Made by a program: the position numbers and the translations under genes
Shown: positions 1 through 7,519 of the stretch, in pieces
Layout: each line of letters starts with the position of its first letter
Numbering within the stretch: position 1 is the first letter of the stretch
Notes under the pieces: model-generated
Seen by the model: the letters and a program-made list of their open reading frames with translations, nothing else
Database searches by the model: none
What the model was told of the DNA's origin: nothing
DNA from: [Eubacterium] saphenum
GTDB taxonomy: Bacteria > Bacillota > Clostridia > Oscillospirales > Ruminococcaceae
NCBI GenBank assembly: GCA_004554555.1
Contig: SFLN01000030.1
Span: 1 to 17,723, forward strand
Direction: 5' to 3'
Length of the DNA: 17,723 nt

Positions 1-170
1 TCGACTAATTCGATGCTGTGCAGTTCTGCTTCTTCGAATGCCTTCATGACTTCCTTTGAAGCTCCCGCTTTTTCAATCAAGAACCCAAGCTTTATTACAT
101 CCTCCAGCGGTATGAAAGCACCGCTAGTGCAGTAATCCGGAAGCTTTTTAACTGTGATGGAACTCCGCAT
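1..170 (-). CDS. Small hypothetical protein, 3' end cut by the window
   Basis: The reading frame begins with an ATG at 168-170 on the minus strand and stays open for 56 codons to the left edge, so the C-terminus is missing. A very strong ribosome site (AAAGGAGGTG, near 178-187) sits 7 bases before the start, which is the main reason to call it a gene. The visible protein starts MRSSITVKKLPDYC and continues with a mixed acidic/basic, probably helical stretch rich in Glu, Lys and Leu. No signal peptide, membrane helix or recognisable domain is seen. It lies 71 bases downstream of the winged-helix gene on the same strand and may be co-transcribed, although a weak hairpin with a T-run lies between them. 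I do not recognise the family and assign no function. Confidence 0.6.
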   Translation of the reverse strand, partial: MRSSITVKKLPDYCTSGAFIPLEDVIKLGFLIEKAGASKEVMKAFEEAELHSIELV

Positions 171-230
171 TTTTTTCACCTCCTTTTCAATGTATCACAT
201 ATATAATATATACATGATAGTCAGCTTTAT

Positions 231-250
231 AAAAAAAAGCACTAATGCTT
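231..250 (-). terminator. Weak hairpin plus T-run after the winged-helix gene
   Basis: On the minus strand a 5-bp stem (AAGCA/TGCTT, 237-241 with 246-250) with a 4-base loop is followed by about eight T's. The loop contains the TAG stop of the upstream gene. The stem is short, so termination is probably partial. If it works, the small gene ending at position 1 would depend on read-through or on its own promoter in the AT-rich stretch 171-230. Confidence 0.35.
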
Positions 251-511
251 TTCTTCCAAATTCAACAAGGGGCTGGATTTATTTGCAAGGTACAAATAGC
301 TCTTTTTGTCGCTGCTCAGCTCTCGTGTCAGCAACGTTTTGGTAGTCATTGTCAGCAACAGGCGAGCCACATTTGGGGCTGCCCAGTTTAGATATCGGGC
401 GATTTCCGCTGAATTCTTTTTCTCGTAAAACGTGAAAAATACGACATTCATTTCGCTCTTTGATAAATTGGGGTTAAGCGCTAATTTTTTCAAAAGGGAT
501 AATTCATCCAT
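242..511 (-). CDS. Small winged helix-turn-helix DNA-binding protein
   Basis: This 89-residue protein has ATG at 509-511 and TAG at 242-244. Residues 17-32 form a helix-like segment. Residues 33-62 look like a helix-turn-helix (SAEIARYL, then NWAAPNVARLLLTM), and residues 63-78 look like a wing with a basic tip (SDKKSYLYL). The layout is that of a MarR-like or plasmid-control-type winged helix, but it is too short for a full MarR protein. It probably acts as a cytoplasmic transcription or replication-control factor. A good ribosome site (AGGAGG) lies 9 bases upstream of the start, and a clear promoter lies at 554-582. The DNA is visibly more AT-rich than the genes to the right, which may mean recent acquisition or the remnant edge of a mobile element. 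The target is unknown; autoregulation is possible given a small inverted repeat near the transcription start. Confidence 0.75.
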   Translation of the reverse strand: MDELSLLKKLALNPNLSKSEMNVVFFTFYEKKNSAEIARYLNWAAPNVARLLLTMTTKTLLTRELSSDKKSYLYLANKSSPLLNLEEKH

Positions 512-525
512 GCTGTAATCCTCCT

Positions 526-544
526 GAATATCAGCTATATATTC
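526..544. promoter_or_regulatory. Inverted repeat near the winged-helix gene's transcription start
   Basis: GAATAT (526-531) and ATATTC (539-544) form a 6-bp inverted repeat with a 7-base spacer. It lies between the -10 element and the ribosome site of the winged-helix gene, where a repressor would block transcription. The arms are AT-rich, so a chance match is quite possible. Confidence 0.3.
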
Positions 545-553
545 GATATTTAT

Positions 554-582
554 AGTATAACACGAGAATCCGGAAAAGTCAA
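554..582 (-). promoter_or_regulatory. Sigma-A promoter of the winged-helix gene
   Basis: On the minus strand there is a -35 TTGACT (577-582), a 17-base spacer and a -10 TATACT (554-559). The gene starts about 43 bases downstream. Each box differs from consensus at one base and the spacing is ideal. Confidence 0.75.
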
Positions 583-600
583 GCGTTTTTTGAAAATTTT

Positions 601-630
601 TTGAGAAATTTTTCTTTTATAATTTTATAT
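601..630 (+). promoter_or_regulatory. Possible weak promoter of the TIR gene pair
   Basis: TTGAGA (601-606) with TTATAT (625-630) at an 18-base spacing is the best sigma-A-like pair upstream of the first TIR gene. TATAAT is present at 618-623 but has no properly spaced -35. The lack of a good promoter contrasts with the strong promoters elsewhere in the window and suggests low or conditional expression. The assignment is tentative. Confidence 0.3.
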
Positions 631-707
631 CCGTAAACCAAGCCTTGAATGCCATGCATTTCTATAACAAAACACTTTAAACTAAATTCTAAAAAGGGGT
701 TGAAAAC

Positions 708-3700
708 ATGTCAGTATTATTGTGTCGGTGCTGTGGGGCGCGGCTTGAGATAAAGTCGGGCGTTTCGGTGTGCAAATGTGAATACTGCGGTGTTCTGCAG
801 ACTGTTCCCATTCTCGATTTCGACGAGAAAGCGCTGCTTTGGGAACGTGCCGACGGTATGCGCCGCTCGGGTGAATACGACCGCGCAATGTCGGTCTATA
901 AGCAGATTGCCGTGCTTTGTCCCGACGAGCCCGATGTGTATTGGGCAATGGTGCTTTGCCACTACGGGGTGGAGTACGTCGAGGAGCCGCTCTCGCACAA
1001 GAGAATTCCAACAATCAACAGAATACAGTATACACCCGTTATCGATGACGAGGATTATCGAAAGTCAGTCAAACTCTCTTCAAACGGTGACCAGCGGCGC
1101 ATTTACATATTGGAAGCACAAAAGCTTGATGAGCTGAGGGGGAAAATCCTCGCGGTTTCGCTTGATGAAAAGCCCTACGATATCTTCATCTGCTACAAGG
1201 AAACCGACAAGGACGGCAGACGCACCGAGGACTCCGTGCTTGCCGCAAAGCTTTACAGAGCGCTTTCGGCTGAGGGCTGGCGGGTGTTCTTTTCGCGCGT
1301 TACTCTCGAGAGCAAAGCCGGTACGGAGTATGAGCCGTACATTTTTGCCGCGCTGAATTCCGCAAAGCTTATGCTTGTTGTCGGGACAACTCCCGATAAT
1401 ATAAATGCGGTTTGGGTTAAAAACGAGTGGAGCCGATATCTCGCGCGCGTGGGGGAAAACGGCGAGGGTATGCTCATTCCGCTTTACAAGGGAATGCTGA
1501 AGGAGCACCTTCCCGTTGAATTCAACCACCTTCAAGCCTTCGATATGGCGGTGCCCGATTTTGAGGAGGAGCTTATCCGCGGTATCAGAAAAATTCTTGC
1601 AAAAGCTCCCGCCAAAACCTCCGAAACGAAAAGCTCCGACCTGCCCGCCGATACCTCGGGCTTGCTTCGCAGAGCGGAGCTGTTTCTGGAGGACGGCGAC
1701 TTTGCGAGAGCAGACGAGCTTTGTGAAACCGTTCTTGACGCAGAGCCGGAAAACGCGCGCGCCTATTTAATAAAGCTTCTCGCGGAATACCATATTCCGT
1801 CGCAAGACAGACTTCACAAGTGCCGAGAGGATTTTTCGTTGTCGGGAAACTTCGCGAAGGCTATGCGTTTCGGTGATGAAAATCTGCAAATTTGGCTTGA
1901 AGACGAGCTTGCGTTGTGCCGTTATGAAACGTTTTCGCGAGAGCTTGAAAACGCCTACAACGAGTCGCAGTTTCTTGCTATTGCAAAGCGGTTTGACACT
2001 ATCGTGGACTATGCGGACAGTATGGACAAAGCGGCTTTTGCCCGTAAAAGAGCAGCCGAGATTTCCGAGAAAAAGGCTGCGGAGGAAAACGAGAGCTTGT
2101 ACAAGCAAGCAGCAAAGCTGCTCGAAAATAAGGCGAGCAAATCGGTTTGCGTGCAAGCGCTAGCGCTGCTGGAGCGGCTTGTCGGGTATAAGGACAGCGA
2201 CGAGCTTGCAAAGCGGTGCAATTCGATAATTTCCGAAATTGACGATAAGGAAGCGCAGGCGGCTGCTCAAAAAGAAGCGGCTGCGCAGTCAAAAAAGGTT
2301 CGCCGAAAAAGAGCCAAAAAAATCACGCTGATTTCGGGAGCGGGCGCGGTTTGCGCTGCGGCGGGGATAATCGCGGCGGTGAATATCTCGGGCAGCGTTT
2401 CTCTCTCAAATCGCTACAAGGCTGCCGAGGATTATCTCGCAAACGGCAGCTTCGACCGGGCAATTTCCGAATACACCGAGCTTGGCGATTACTCCGACGC
2501 TGCGGAAAAGCTCACTCTTGCGCAGTATAATAAGGCGGTTCAGCTGTACGAAAACGGCAGCTTCGCCGAGGCTGAAAGCGCGTTTGAGGCGCTCGGAGAT
2601 TACAGCAAAAGCAAGGAATATCTGCTCCGTTCAAAATACGGTGCCGCCGAGCAGACCGAGATTGGCGGCAGCTTTGCGCAGGCGGCGCAGATGTTTGCCG
2701 CGCTGGGCGAGTTTTCGGACAGCCCCGAGCGTGCAGACGAATGTCTGTATAAAGAGGCTTGCCGACTGAGCGAGAAAAAGGATTACACGTCTGCGCTGGA
2801 CATTTTCGGAAATCTCGGAAGCTATCGCGACAGCGAAGCTAAGGTTAAGGAAACGACATATCTTCGAGCAAATTTATATTTACAAAACGGACAGTATGAG
2901 GAAGCATTGAATGATTTTTTGCAGATTTCGGGTTATTCAAATTCCGCGCAAAAAATCAAGGAAACCTATTATCTGCAAGGAAAAAAGCTGCTTGCCGATA
3001 AGCAGTTTGAGGATGCGATAAAGTCGTTTGGATACGCAAACGGTTATTCAAACTCGGCTGCGCTTGTTGTCGAAGCAAAATATCAGTATGCGCAAGACCT
3101 TGCGGAAAAGAAAAAGTACAGACAAGCGCTTGAATTATACGAAAATCTCGACGGGTATAAGGACGCCGCGGAGCTTGTAAAGCAGGTGAAATACAGCTTT
3201 GCCGAGCAGCTTCGCGAAACGGGCTATTACGATGACGCGGTTGCTCAGTTCACTGCGCTCGGCGATTATTCCGACGCCGCCGAGCAGATTGCGAAAACGC
3301 TTGACGCAAAGCGGCGTGACGTAAAGCAAGGCGATGTGATAACGCTCGGCGGCTGGGTTCAGGGGAAAAAGGGCGAGTATCAGCCGCTGGAGTGGGTTGT
3401 CCTCAAAAGAGAGGGCGGGAGGGCGCTTGTCACCACGAAATATCTGGTTGACTTTATGCCCTACGGCGCGCTGACGTGGAAGGACAGCAGCGTTCGGAGC
3501 TGGCTCAACGGCACGTTCTACAACGGCGCGTTCACCGAAACCGACAAGAAAGCAATCTCCGAAACGCTTCTCGCCGATACCCAAACCACGGACAAGGTGT
3601 TTATTCTAAACCAAGAAGAGGCTTTCGGGTGCTTGTCCGATGAAACTCTGCGGACGGATTACACGCAGTGGGGCGAGAAAAAGCTGAGAGAGGCGATTGA

Positions 3701-3884
3701 GCCGACTCTTCCCGCCGGAGCGAGCTATGCAAGTATGTTCGGTGACCCGTATTGGCTGAGGGATATCGGCGATGAGATGCGCGTGTGTATTCTCAACAAC
3801 GTGGGTAATTTCTGGAACAGGGAACTGTACACGGAGCGAAACGGGGTTCGTCCAGCAATGTGGATAGAATTGGGTGAATTGTGA
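708..3884 (+). CDS. Membrane-anchored zinc ribbon-TIR-TPR-like repeat protein with DUF6273-like C-terminus; predicted active TIR
   Basis: This 1058-residue protein starts at ATG 708, with AGGGG at 695-699. In order: a zinc ribbon (C6-x2-C9 and C24-x2-C27); a TPR-like segment at about 42-92; a TIR domain at about 156-295 (strand KPYDIFICY, then RVFFSRVTLE); a cytoplasmic helical and TPR-like region at 316-510; a basic stretch at 529-538; one membrane helix at about 539-560; eight repeats of exactly 37 residues (570-865); and a C-terminal domain (871-1055, with RSWLNGTFYN and GVRPAMWIEL) resembling DUF6273. The positive-inside rule puts the zinc ribbon and TIR in the cytoplasm and the repeats outside. 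W236-V-K-N-E240 matches the SARM1 W-V-x-x-E motif, so E240 is the candidate NAD-hydrolysing Glu. The TIR subfamily is familiar from gut Firmicutes and Bacteroides. NADase activity, ligand sensing and a defence role are inferences. It is coupled to the next gene by overlapping stop and start codons. Confidence 0.9.
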   Translation: MSVLLCRCCGARLEIKSGVSVCKCEYCGVLQTVPILDFDEKALLWERADGMRRSGEYDRAMSVYKQIAVLCPDEPDVYWAMVLCHYGVEYVEEPLSHKRIPTINRIQYTPVIDDEDYRKSVKLSSNGDQRRIYILEAQKLDELRGKILAVSLDEKPYDIFICYKETDKDGRRTEDSVLAAKLYRALSAEGWRVFFSRVTLESKAGTEYEPYIFAALNSAKLMLVVGTTPDNINAVWVKNEWSRYLARVGENGEGMLIPLYKGMLKEHLPVEFNHLQAFDMAVPDFEEELIRGIRKILAKAPAKTSETKSSDLPADTSGLLRRAELFLEDGDFARADELCETVLDAEPENARAYLIKLLAEYHIPSQDRLHKCREDFSLSGNFAKAMRFGDENLQIWLEDELALCRYETFSRELENAYNESQFLAIAKRFDTIVDYADSMDKAAFARKRAAEISEKKAAEENESLYKQAAKLLENKASKSVCVQALALLERLVGYKDSDELAKRCNSIISEIDDKEAQAAAQKEAAAQSKKVRRKRAKKITLISGAGAVCAAAGIIAAVNISGSVSLSNRYKAAEDYLANGSFDRAISEYTELGDYSDAAEKLTLAQYNKAVQLYENGSFAEAESAFEALGDYSKSKEYLLRSKYGAAEQTEIGGSFAQAAQMFAALGEFSDSPERADECLYKEACRLSEKKDYTSALDIFGNLGSYRDSEAKVKETTYLRANLYLQNGQYEEALNDFLQISGYSNSAQKIKETYYLQGKKLLADKQFEDAIKSFGYANGYSNSAALVVEAKYQYAQDLAEKKKYRQALELYENLDGYKDAAELVKQVKYSFAEQLRETGYYDDAVAQFTALGDYSDAAEQIAKTLDAKRRDVKQGDVITLGGWVQGKKGEYQPLEWVVLKREGGRALVTTKYLVDFMPYGALTWKDSSVRSWLNGTFYNGAFTETDKKAISETLLADTQTTDKVFILNQEEAFGCLSDETLRTDYTQWGEKKLREAIEPTLPAGASYASMFGDPYWLRDIGDEMRVCILNNVGNFWNRELYTERNGVRPAMWIELGEL
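2415..3302 (+). repeat. Eight exact 37-residue TPR-like repeats in the first TIR protein
   Basis: Residues 570-865 divide into eight units of exactly 37 residues with no insertion or deletion. Units begin at 570, 607, 644, 681, 718, 755, 792 and 829, each with Tyr. The pattern is roughly Y-x2-A-x-x-L-x3-G-x-F/Y-x2-A-x3-F-x2-L-G-x-Y-x-D-S/A. The units are diverged at the DNA level. They resemble TPR helices lengthened by three residues and lie on the predicted outer side of the membrane. Confidence 0.85.
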
Positions 3885-6718
3885 TGGCAGCTTTTATTTG
3901 CAGATTTTGCGGAGCGGCGCTTGAGCTTTCGGACAGCCGGGTTTGCGAGTGCGCGAGCTGCGGCAGACTTCAGAGCGTGCCGCTTCTGGACAGCACGGAA
4001 AAAGCCGAGCTTTTCAAAAGAGCCGAGCAGCTTCGCAGCGAGTTCCGATACGACAAGGCAATCCATCTTTTCGAGAAAATGATACAGCTTTCGCCCACGG
4101 ACGCGGATTTGTACTGGGCGCTGGCGCTCTGCCGCTTTGGAGTGGGATTTTTCGCGGACGGCGGGATTGCGCTTAACAGAACGCAGGCTCATTCGTTCCT
4201 CACGGACAACGACTATCGGCAGGCGCTTCGCTTTGCGGGTAAAAAGCAGCGCGAGTTCTTGGAAAAGACCGCCGAGCGTATAGATGAAAAACGGCGCGAA
4301 ATAGCCGAGCTTGCGGCAACGGAAAAATACGAGGTTTATCTTTGCTGCCGCGAGAACGACCAAAACGGCTGCGCAGCGGAGGAGGTTAAACACGCTTCCG
4401 AGCTTTACCGCAGGCTTTCCGATGAGAAAATCCGCGTGTTTTATCCGCGCGTTACGCTGGAGGACAAAGCGGGCAGCGAGTGGGAGCCGTACATTTTCGG
4501 CGCGCTGAATTCCGCGAGGGTGATGCTTATTGTCGGCGTGAACGAGGACAGCTTTGAGGATATCCGTGTCAGAAACGCGTGGAGCAGATTTGTGTCGGGC
4601 GATATGAGCGGAAAAGCTGTTATACCGCTGCTTTACGGCGCGACAGCAAAGACCTTGCCCGAGGAGCTTTCCCGATTTCAAGCGATTGACACGTCAATTC
4701 TCGGCTTCGAGCAAGACCTTATTTTCAGCATAAAATCGCTGCTTTCGGGCAAGGTTTCCGATGAAATTCCGTCCGAGAACAGCCCGCTTGCACGCAGAGC
4801 GTATATTTATCTTGAAGACGGCGAGTGGGAGAATGCCGAAAATATCTGCAAGCGGCTGGAGCAGACGCAGCCCGCGGACGCAGCGCTGGTGCGGCTTCTC
4901 ATTGAGTATCGGCTGAAAAGCGAGGACGAGCTTGACGGAATTTTCGCGGACATAATGCAGTCGGAAAACTATCGCGCGGCTATGAAGACGGGCGGCGAGA
5001 CGCTTCGGCTGCGGCTGAAAAAGCACGCGGTTTGCGCGCAGTATAACTATTACACGGCAGTCTTGAACAACGCGTCCGACGCTGAAACCTGCTTGTCTGC
5101 CGCAAACGGTTTCGCGCAGCTCGGTGACTACAAGGACAGCGCGGAGATGTTTTCCAAAGCAAACCAAAAAGCCGAGTTGTTCAAAACTCAAAAACAGGGC
5201 GCGGGTTTGGATATATCGGACGAGGTTTTGTCGGTGAGCGTAAAGCCGATAAAGAAGCGCTTTTTCACGCCGCTGAGGACAGGTCTGCTTGTCGGAGGAG
5301 TGTGCGCGGCGGCGCTTGGCGCGGTGCTTATCTGCAATTTCAGCGGAAAATCCTCTGACAATATCGGCGCGGCAAATGTATACACGGACGAAAAAGCGCA
5401 GAGCTTTGAGCGTGGAAAAGCGCTGTTTGACGAGGGGAAATACGCCGAGGCGGAGGCGGTTTTCGCAGCGCTTGGAAATTACGATAGGAGCGCCGCTTGG
5501 GTGAAAGAGTGCAGATATATGCAGGCGGAGCAGCTTTTTTCCGAGGGTGATTTCGAGAAAGCACGGAGCATTTTCGAGCGGCTCGGCAGCCACAATAATT
5601 CGCAGCTGCGCGTAAACGACTGCGACTACGCTCTTGCGGACGCTTTGGAAAAACAGGGCGAGCTGAAAGCAGCCGCAGACGCGTTTGAAGCGCTTGATAC
5701 ATTTTCGGACGCAATCGAGCGGAAAAACAGCTGCCGATATCGGCTTGCGCTGTCGCTTTTGGACAGCGGCGATGACAAAGCTGCGGAGAAGATTTTCGGC
5801 GAGCTTGGCAAATATTCGGACAGCAAGGAGCAGATTTGCAAAATCAAATATTCCCGCGCCGAAAAGCTGTTTGAGAAGCAGGAGTACAGCGCCGCAGCCG
5901 AGATTTTCAGCGCGCTCGGCGACTTTTCCGACAGCGCGGACAGAGCGAAAGAAGCTCAGTATCAGCAGGCGAAATCGCTGATTGAAAACGACAATTCGAG
6001 TGAAGCAATCAACCTGTTGTCAAATCTCGGCGATTACAAGGACAGCGCCGAGCTGCTTGACGCGGCGTGGCTTGACTTCGCGATTGAGAGGATAAACGCG
6101 CGGGATAAGCTCAAGGCATACGAAATTCTCACATACAGGATTGGCGATTATCCGCCCGCGCAGCCCTATATCGCGTCCCTGCGAAGCGAGATTTTGAGCG
6201 GCGCCGACTGGTCGCAAAGTTTCTTTTTGGGAGAATTTTTTCATCAAAGCGATAAGCCTTCTGCTGTTAGTTGGAAAGTGCTGAAAACAAGCGGAAATAT
6301 GGCGCTTGTTGTATCGGAAAACGCGCTGGATTATCTGCCGTTTGACGTGAACGGGAGCAGCTCGTGGTCGGGAAGCTCACTGCGCGCGTGGCTGAACGGT
6401 GAGTTCTACAACAGCGTTTTCACCGCCTCGGAAAAGTCGCTTATCGTCAGCACAACCAACGGCGGCGTGACCGACAAGATTTTCCTGCTGAGCTATGACG
6501 AGGCGGCGGGACTTCGCGAAGTGATTTTGTCACCTAACAGAACGTACGGTACATTTTACGCGCAGGACAAAATTCCCAAAGGCGTTTCCGAGGTTTGCTC
6601 CTGGGGGCGCGACGGGCTTCTCGGACGGAAAAAGACCGAAACGGGCTATGAGCGATTATCCGCTTCTCCGACCGAACCGCAGTTCGTTTTTCCGGCAATG
6701 TGGGTAAAGATAAAGTAA
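3881..6718 (+). CDS. Paralogous membrane-anchored zinc ribbon-TIR-repeat protein; predicted TIR pseudo-enzyme
   Basis: This 945-residue paralogue follows the first TIR gene with overlapping stop/start. GTG at 3881 overlaps by 4 bases and the in-frame ATG at 3884 by 1; GGTGA at 3873-3877 could serve either, and ATG 3884 may be the true start. Residues are numbered from GTG 3881. The order is the same as in its neighbour: zinc ribbon (C7-x2-C10, C24-x2-C27), TPR-like segment (41-88), TIR (about 149-290), helical region (300-430) with one LGDYKDS unit, basic stretch (455-466), membrane helix (about 467-487), six exact 37-residue repeats (509-730) plus a degenerate seventh, and a DUF6273-like end (about 775-943, with RAWLNGEFYN and FPAMWV). 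In the TIR domain the expected W-V-x-x-E reads R-V-R-N-A (A233), and the GRRTEDS loop of the partner is degraded. NADase activity therefore looks lost, and the protein may be a regulatory or scaffolding partner. The frame is intact, so it is not a pseudogene. Confidence 0.88.
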   Translation: MMAAFICRFCGAALELSDSRVCECASCGRLQSVPLLDSTEKAELFKRAEQLRSEFRYDKAIHLFEKMIQLSPTDADLYWALALCRFGVGFFADGGIALNRTQAHSFLTDNDYRQALRFAGKKQREFLEKTAERIDEKRREIAELAATEKYEVYLCCRENDQNGCAAEEVKHASELYRRLSDEKIRVFYPRVTLEDKAGSEWEPYIFGALNSARVMLIVGVNEDSFEDIRVRNAWSRFVSGDMSGKAVIPLLYGATAKTLPEELSRFQAIDTSILGFEQDLIFSIKSLLSGKVSDEIPSENSPLARRAYIYLEDGEWENAENICKRLEQTQPADAALVRLLIEYRLKSEDELDGIFADIMQSENYRAAMKTGGETLRLRLKKHAVCAQYNYYTAVLNNASDAETCLSAANGFAQLGDYKDSAEMFSKANQKAELFKTQKQGAGLDISDEVLSVSVKPIKKRFFTPLRTGLLVGGVCAAALGAVLICNFSGKSSDNIGAANVYTDEKAQSFERGKALFDEGKYAEAEAVFAALGNYDRSAAWVKECRYMQAEQLFSEGDFEKARSIFERLGSHNNSQLRVNDCDYALADALEKQGELKAAADAFEALDTFSDAIERKNSCRYRLALSLLDSGDDKAAEKIFGELGKYSDSKEQICKIKYSRAEKLFEKQEYSAAAEIFSALGDFSDSADRAKEAQYQQAKSLIENDNSSEAINLLSNLGDYKDSAELLDAAWLDFAIERINARDKLKAYEILTYRIGDYPPAQPYIASLRSEILSGADWSQSFFLGEFFHQSDKPSAVSWKVLKTSGNMALVVSENALDYLPFDVNGSSSWSGSSLRAWLNGEFYNSVFTASEKSLIVSTTNGGVTDKIFLLSYDEAAGLREVILSPNRTYGTFYAQDKIPKGVSEVCSWGRDGLLGRKKTETGYERLSASPTEPQFVFPAMWVKIK
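5405..6070 (+). repeat. Six exact 37-residue TPR-like repeats in the second TIR protein
   Basis: Residues 509-730 split into six units of exactly 37 residues, beginning at 509, 546, 583, 620, 657 and 694, with the same consensus as in the paralogue. A seventh unit at 731-767 is degenerate. With two units fewer than its partner, the predicted outer rod would be shorter. Confidence 0.82.
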
Positions 6719-6728
6719 TGAATTGACA

Positions 6729-6761
6729 ACAGCTCTCGGGATTGTTCTCGGGGGCTGTTTC
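6729..6761 (+). terminator. Candidate terminator after the TIR gene pair
   Basis: ACAGCTCTC (6729-6737) can pair with GGGGGCTGT (6750-6758), giving a 9-bp stem with two G-U pairs and a 12-base loop. Only a short T-run follows, so its efficiency is uncertain. The position, 10 bases after the stop and before the next promoter, fits a terminator. Confidence 0.45.
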
Positions 6762-6792
6762 GGTTAATCATCGGCTGAATTGAAAGCAGCAG

Positions 6793-6821
6793 TTGAAATA
6801 TTAATTCTTGTATGCTATAAT
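6793..6821 (+). promoter_or_regulatory. Sigma-A promoter (extended -10) of the two-component/ABC operon
   Basis: There is a -35 TTGAAA (6793-6798), a 17-base spacer and a consensus -10 TATAAT (6816-6821), preceded by a TGC extended -10. Transcription should start near 6828, about 29 bases before the response regulator. It should be active without an activator, giving basal regulator supply. Confidence 0.85.
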
Positions 6822-6856
6822 AAAAGCAAGCTAAAAATTTTGCAGAGGAAATCAAT

Positions 6857-7519
6857 ATGAAAAAAATTCTTGTAGTAGACGATGATTTGCATATAGGAAA
6901 CCTGCTTGAAGAAGCGCTTTCGGGAGAGGGCTATGCGGTTTGCAGAGCGTATTCGGGAACGGAGGCGCAGCTTTTTCTCACAAAAGAAAAGCCCGATTTG
7001 ATACTGCTTGACCTAATGCTGCCGGGGATTTCGGGCGAGGAGCTGCTCTTGCAAATTCTGGATATTCCCGCAATTGTGGTGAGCGCGAAAGCCGATACCG
7101 CGGACAAAGTCGGGCTGCTGCTCGGCGGCGCTGCCGATTATATCACAAAGCCGTTTGACCTTGAAGAATTGCTTGCGCGCGTTACCGTTCAGCTTCGCAA
7201 AAACGAGCAAAGCACCGCTCCGGAAACGCTTTCATTTGACGATATCACGCTGTTCACGGACACGCTTACGGTAAAGATATCGGACAGCGAGGTTCGGCTT
7301 ACAAGAACGGAATGTGCAATTCTCAAGCTGCTGATGCTGAACCCGAAAATTCCCGTGAGCAGAAGCGCAATTCTCGATAAAATCAGCCTCGACACACCCG
7401 ACTGCACCGAGCGTTCCCTTAAACAGCACATCAGCAATATCCGTCACAAGCTGCAGGCGGTGAACGGCAGGGACTATATTGAAGCGGTTTACGGGATTGG
7501 ATTTAAGATGAAATCTTGA
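6857..7519 (+). CDS. OmpR/PhoB-family response regulator
   Basis: This 220-residue protein starts at ATG 6857 with GAGGA at 6845-6849. The receiver domain (1 to about 112) has the acidic cluster D8-D10, phospho-acceptor D52 in the run LILLDLMLPG, S76 in IVVSAK and K98 in YITKPF, so all receiver residues needed for phosphorylation are present. Residues about 128-220 form a winged-helix effector domain with the recognition-helix pattern CTERSLKQHISNIRHKL and the wing YIEAVYGIGFKM. It should bind DNA as a dimer at direct repeats. Its partner is very probably the histidine kinase at the end of the same operon, and its likely target is the promoter just downstream (TTGAC repeats at 7516-7554) that serves the transporter genes. 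Regulators with this context usually answer to cell-wall-active peptides such as bacitracin or lantibiotics; the actual signal here is inferred. Confidence 0.93.
   Translation: MKKILVVDDDLHIGNLLEEALSGEGYAVCRAYSGTEAQLFLTKEKPDLILLDLMLPGISGEELLLQILDIPAIVVSAKADTADKVGLLLGGAADYITKPFDLEELLARVTVQLRKNEQSTAPETLSFDDITLFTDTLTVKISDSEVRLTRTECAILKLLMLNPKIPVSRSAILDKISLDTPDCTERSLKQHISNIRHKLQAVNGRDYIEAVYGIGFKMKS

Noticed and set aside
3725..5593. Two long minus-strand open frames (about 300 codons each) opposite the TIR genes.
   Set aside because: The plus-strand frame has consistent domains and repeats. The minus-strand translations are low-complexity shadow sequence rich in Arg, Leu and Ala.
6646..6855. A 69-codon minus-strand open frame in the gap between the TIR pair and the response regulator.
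   Set aside because: It runs across the terminator and promoter of the neighbouring units and into the end of the TIR gene, and has no ribosome site.
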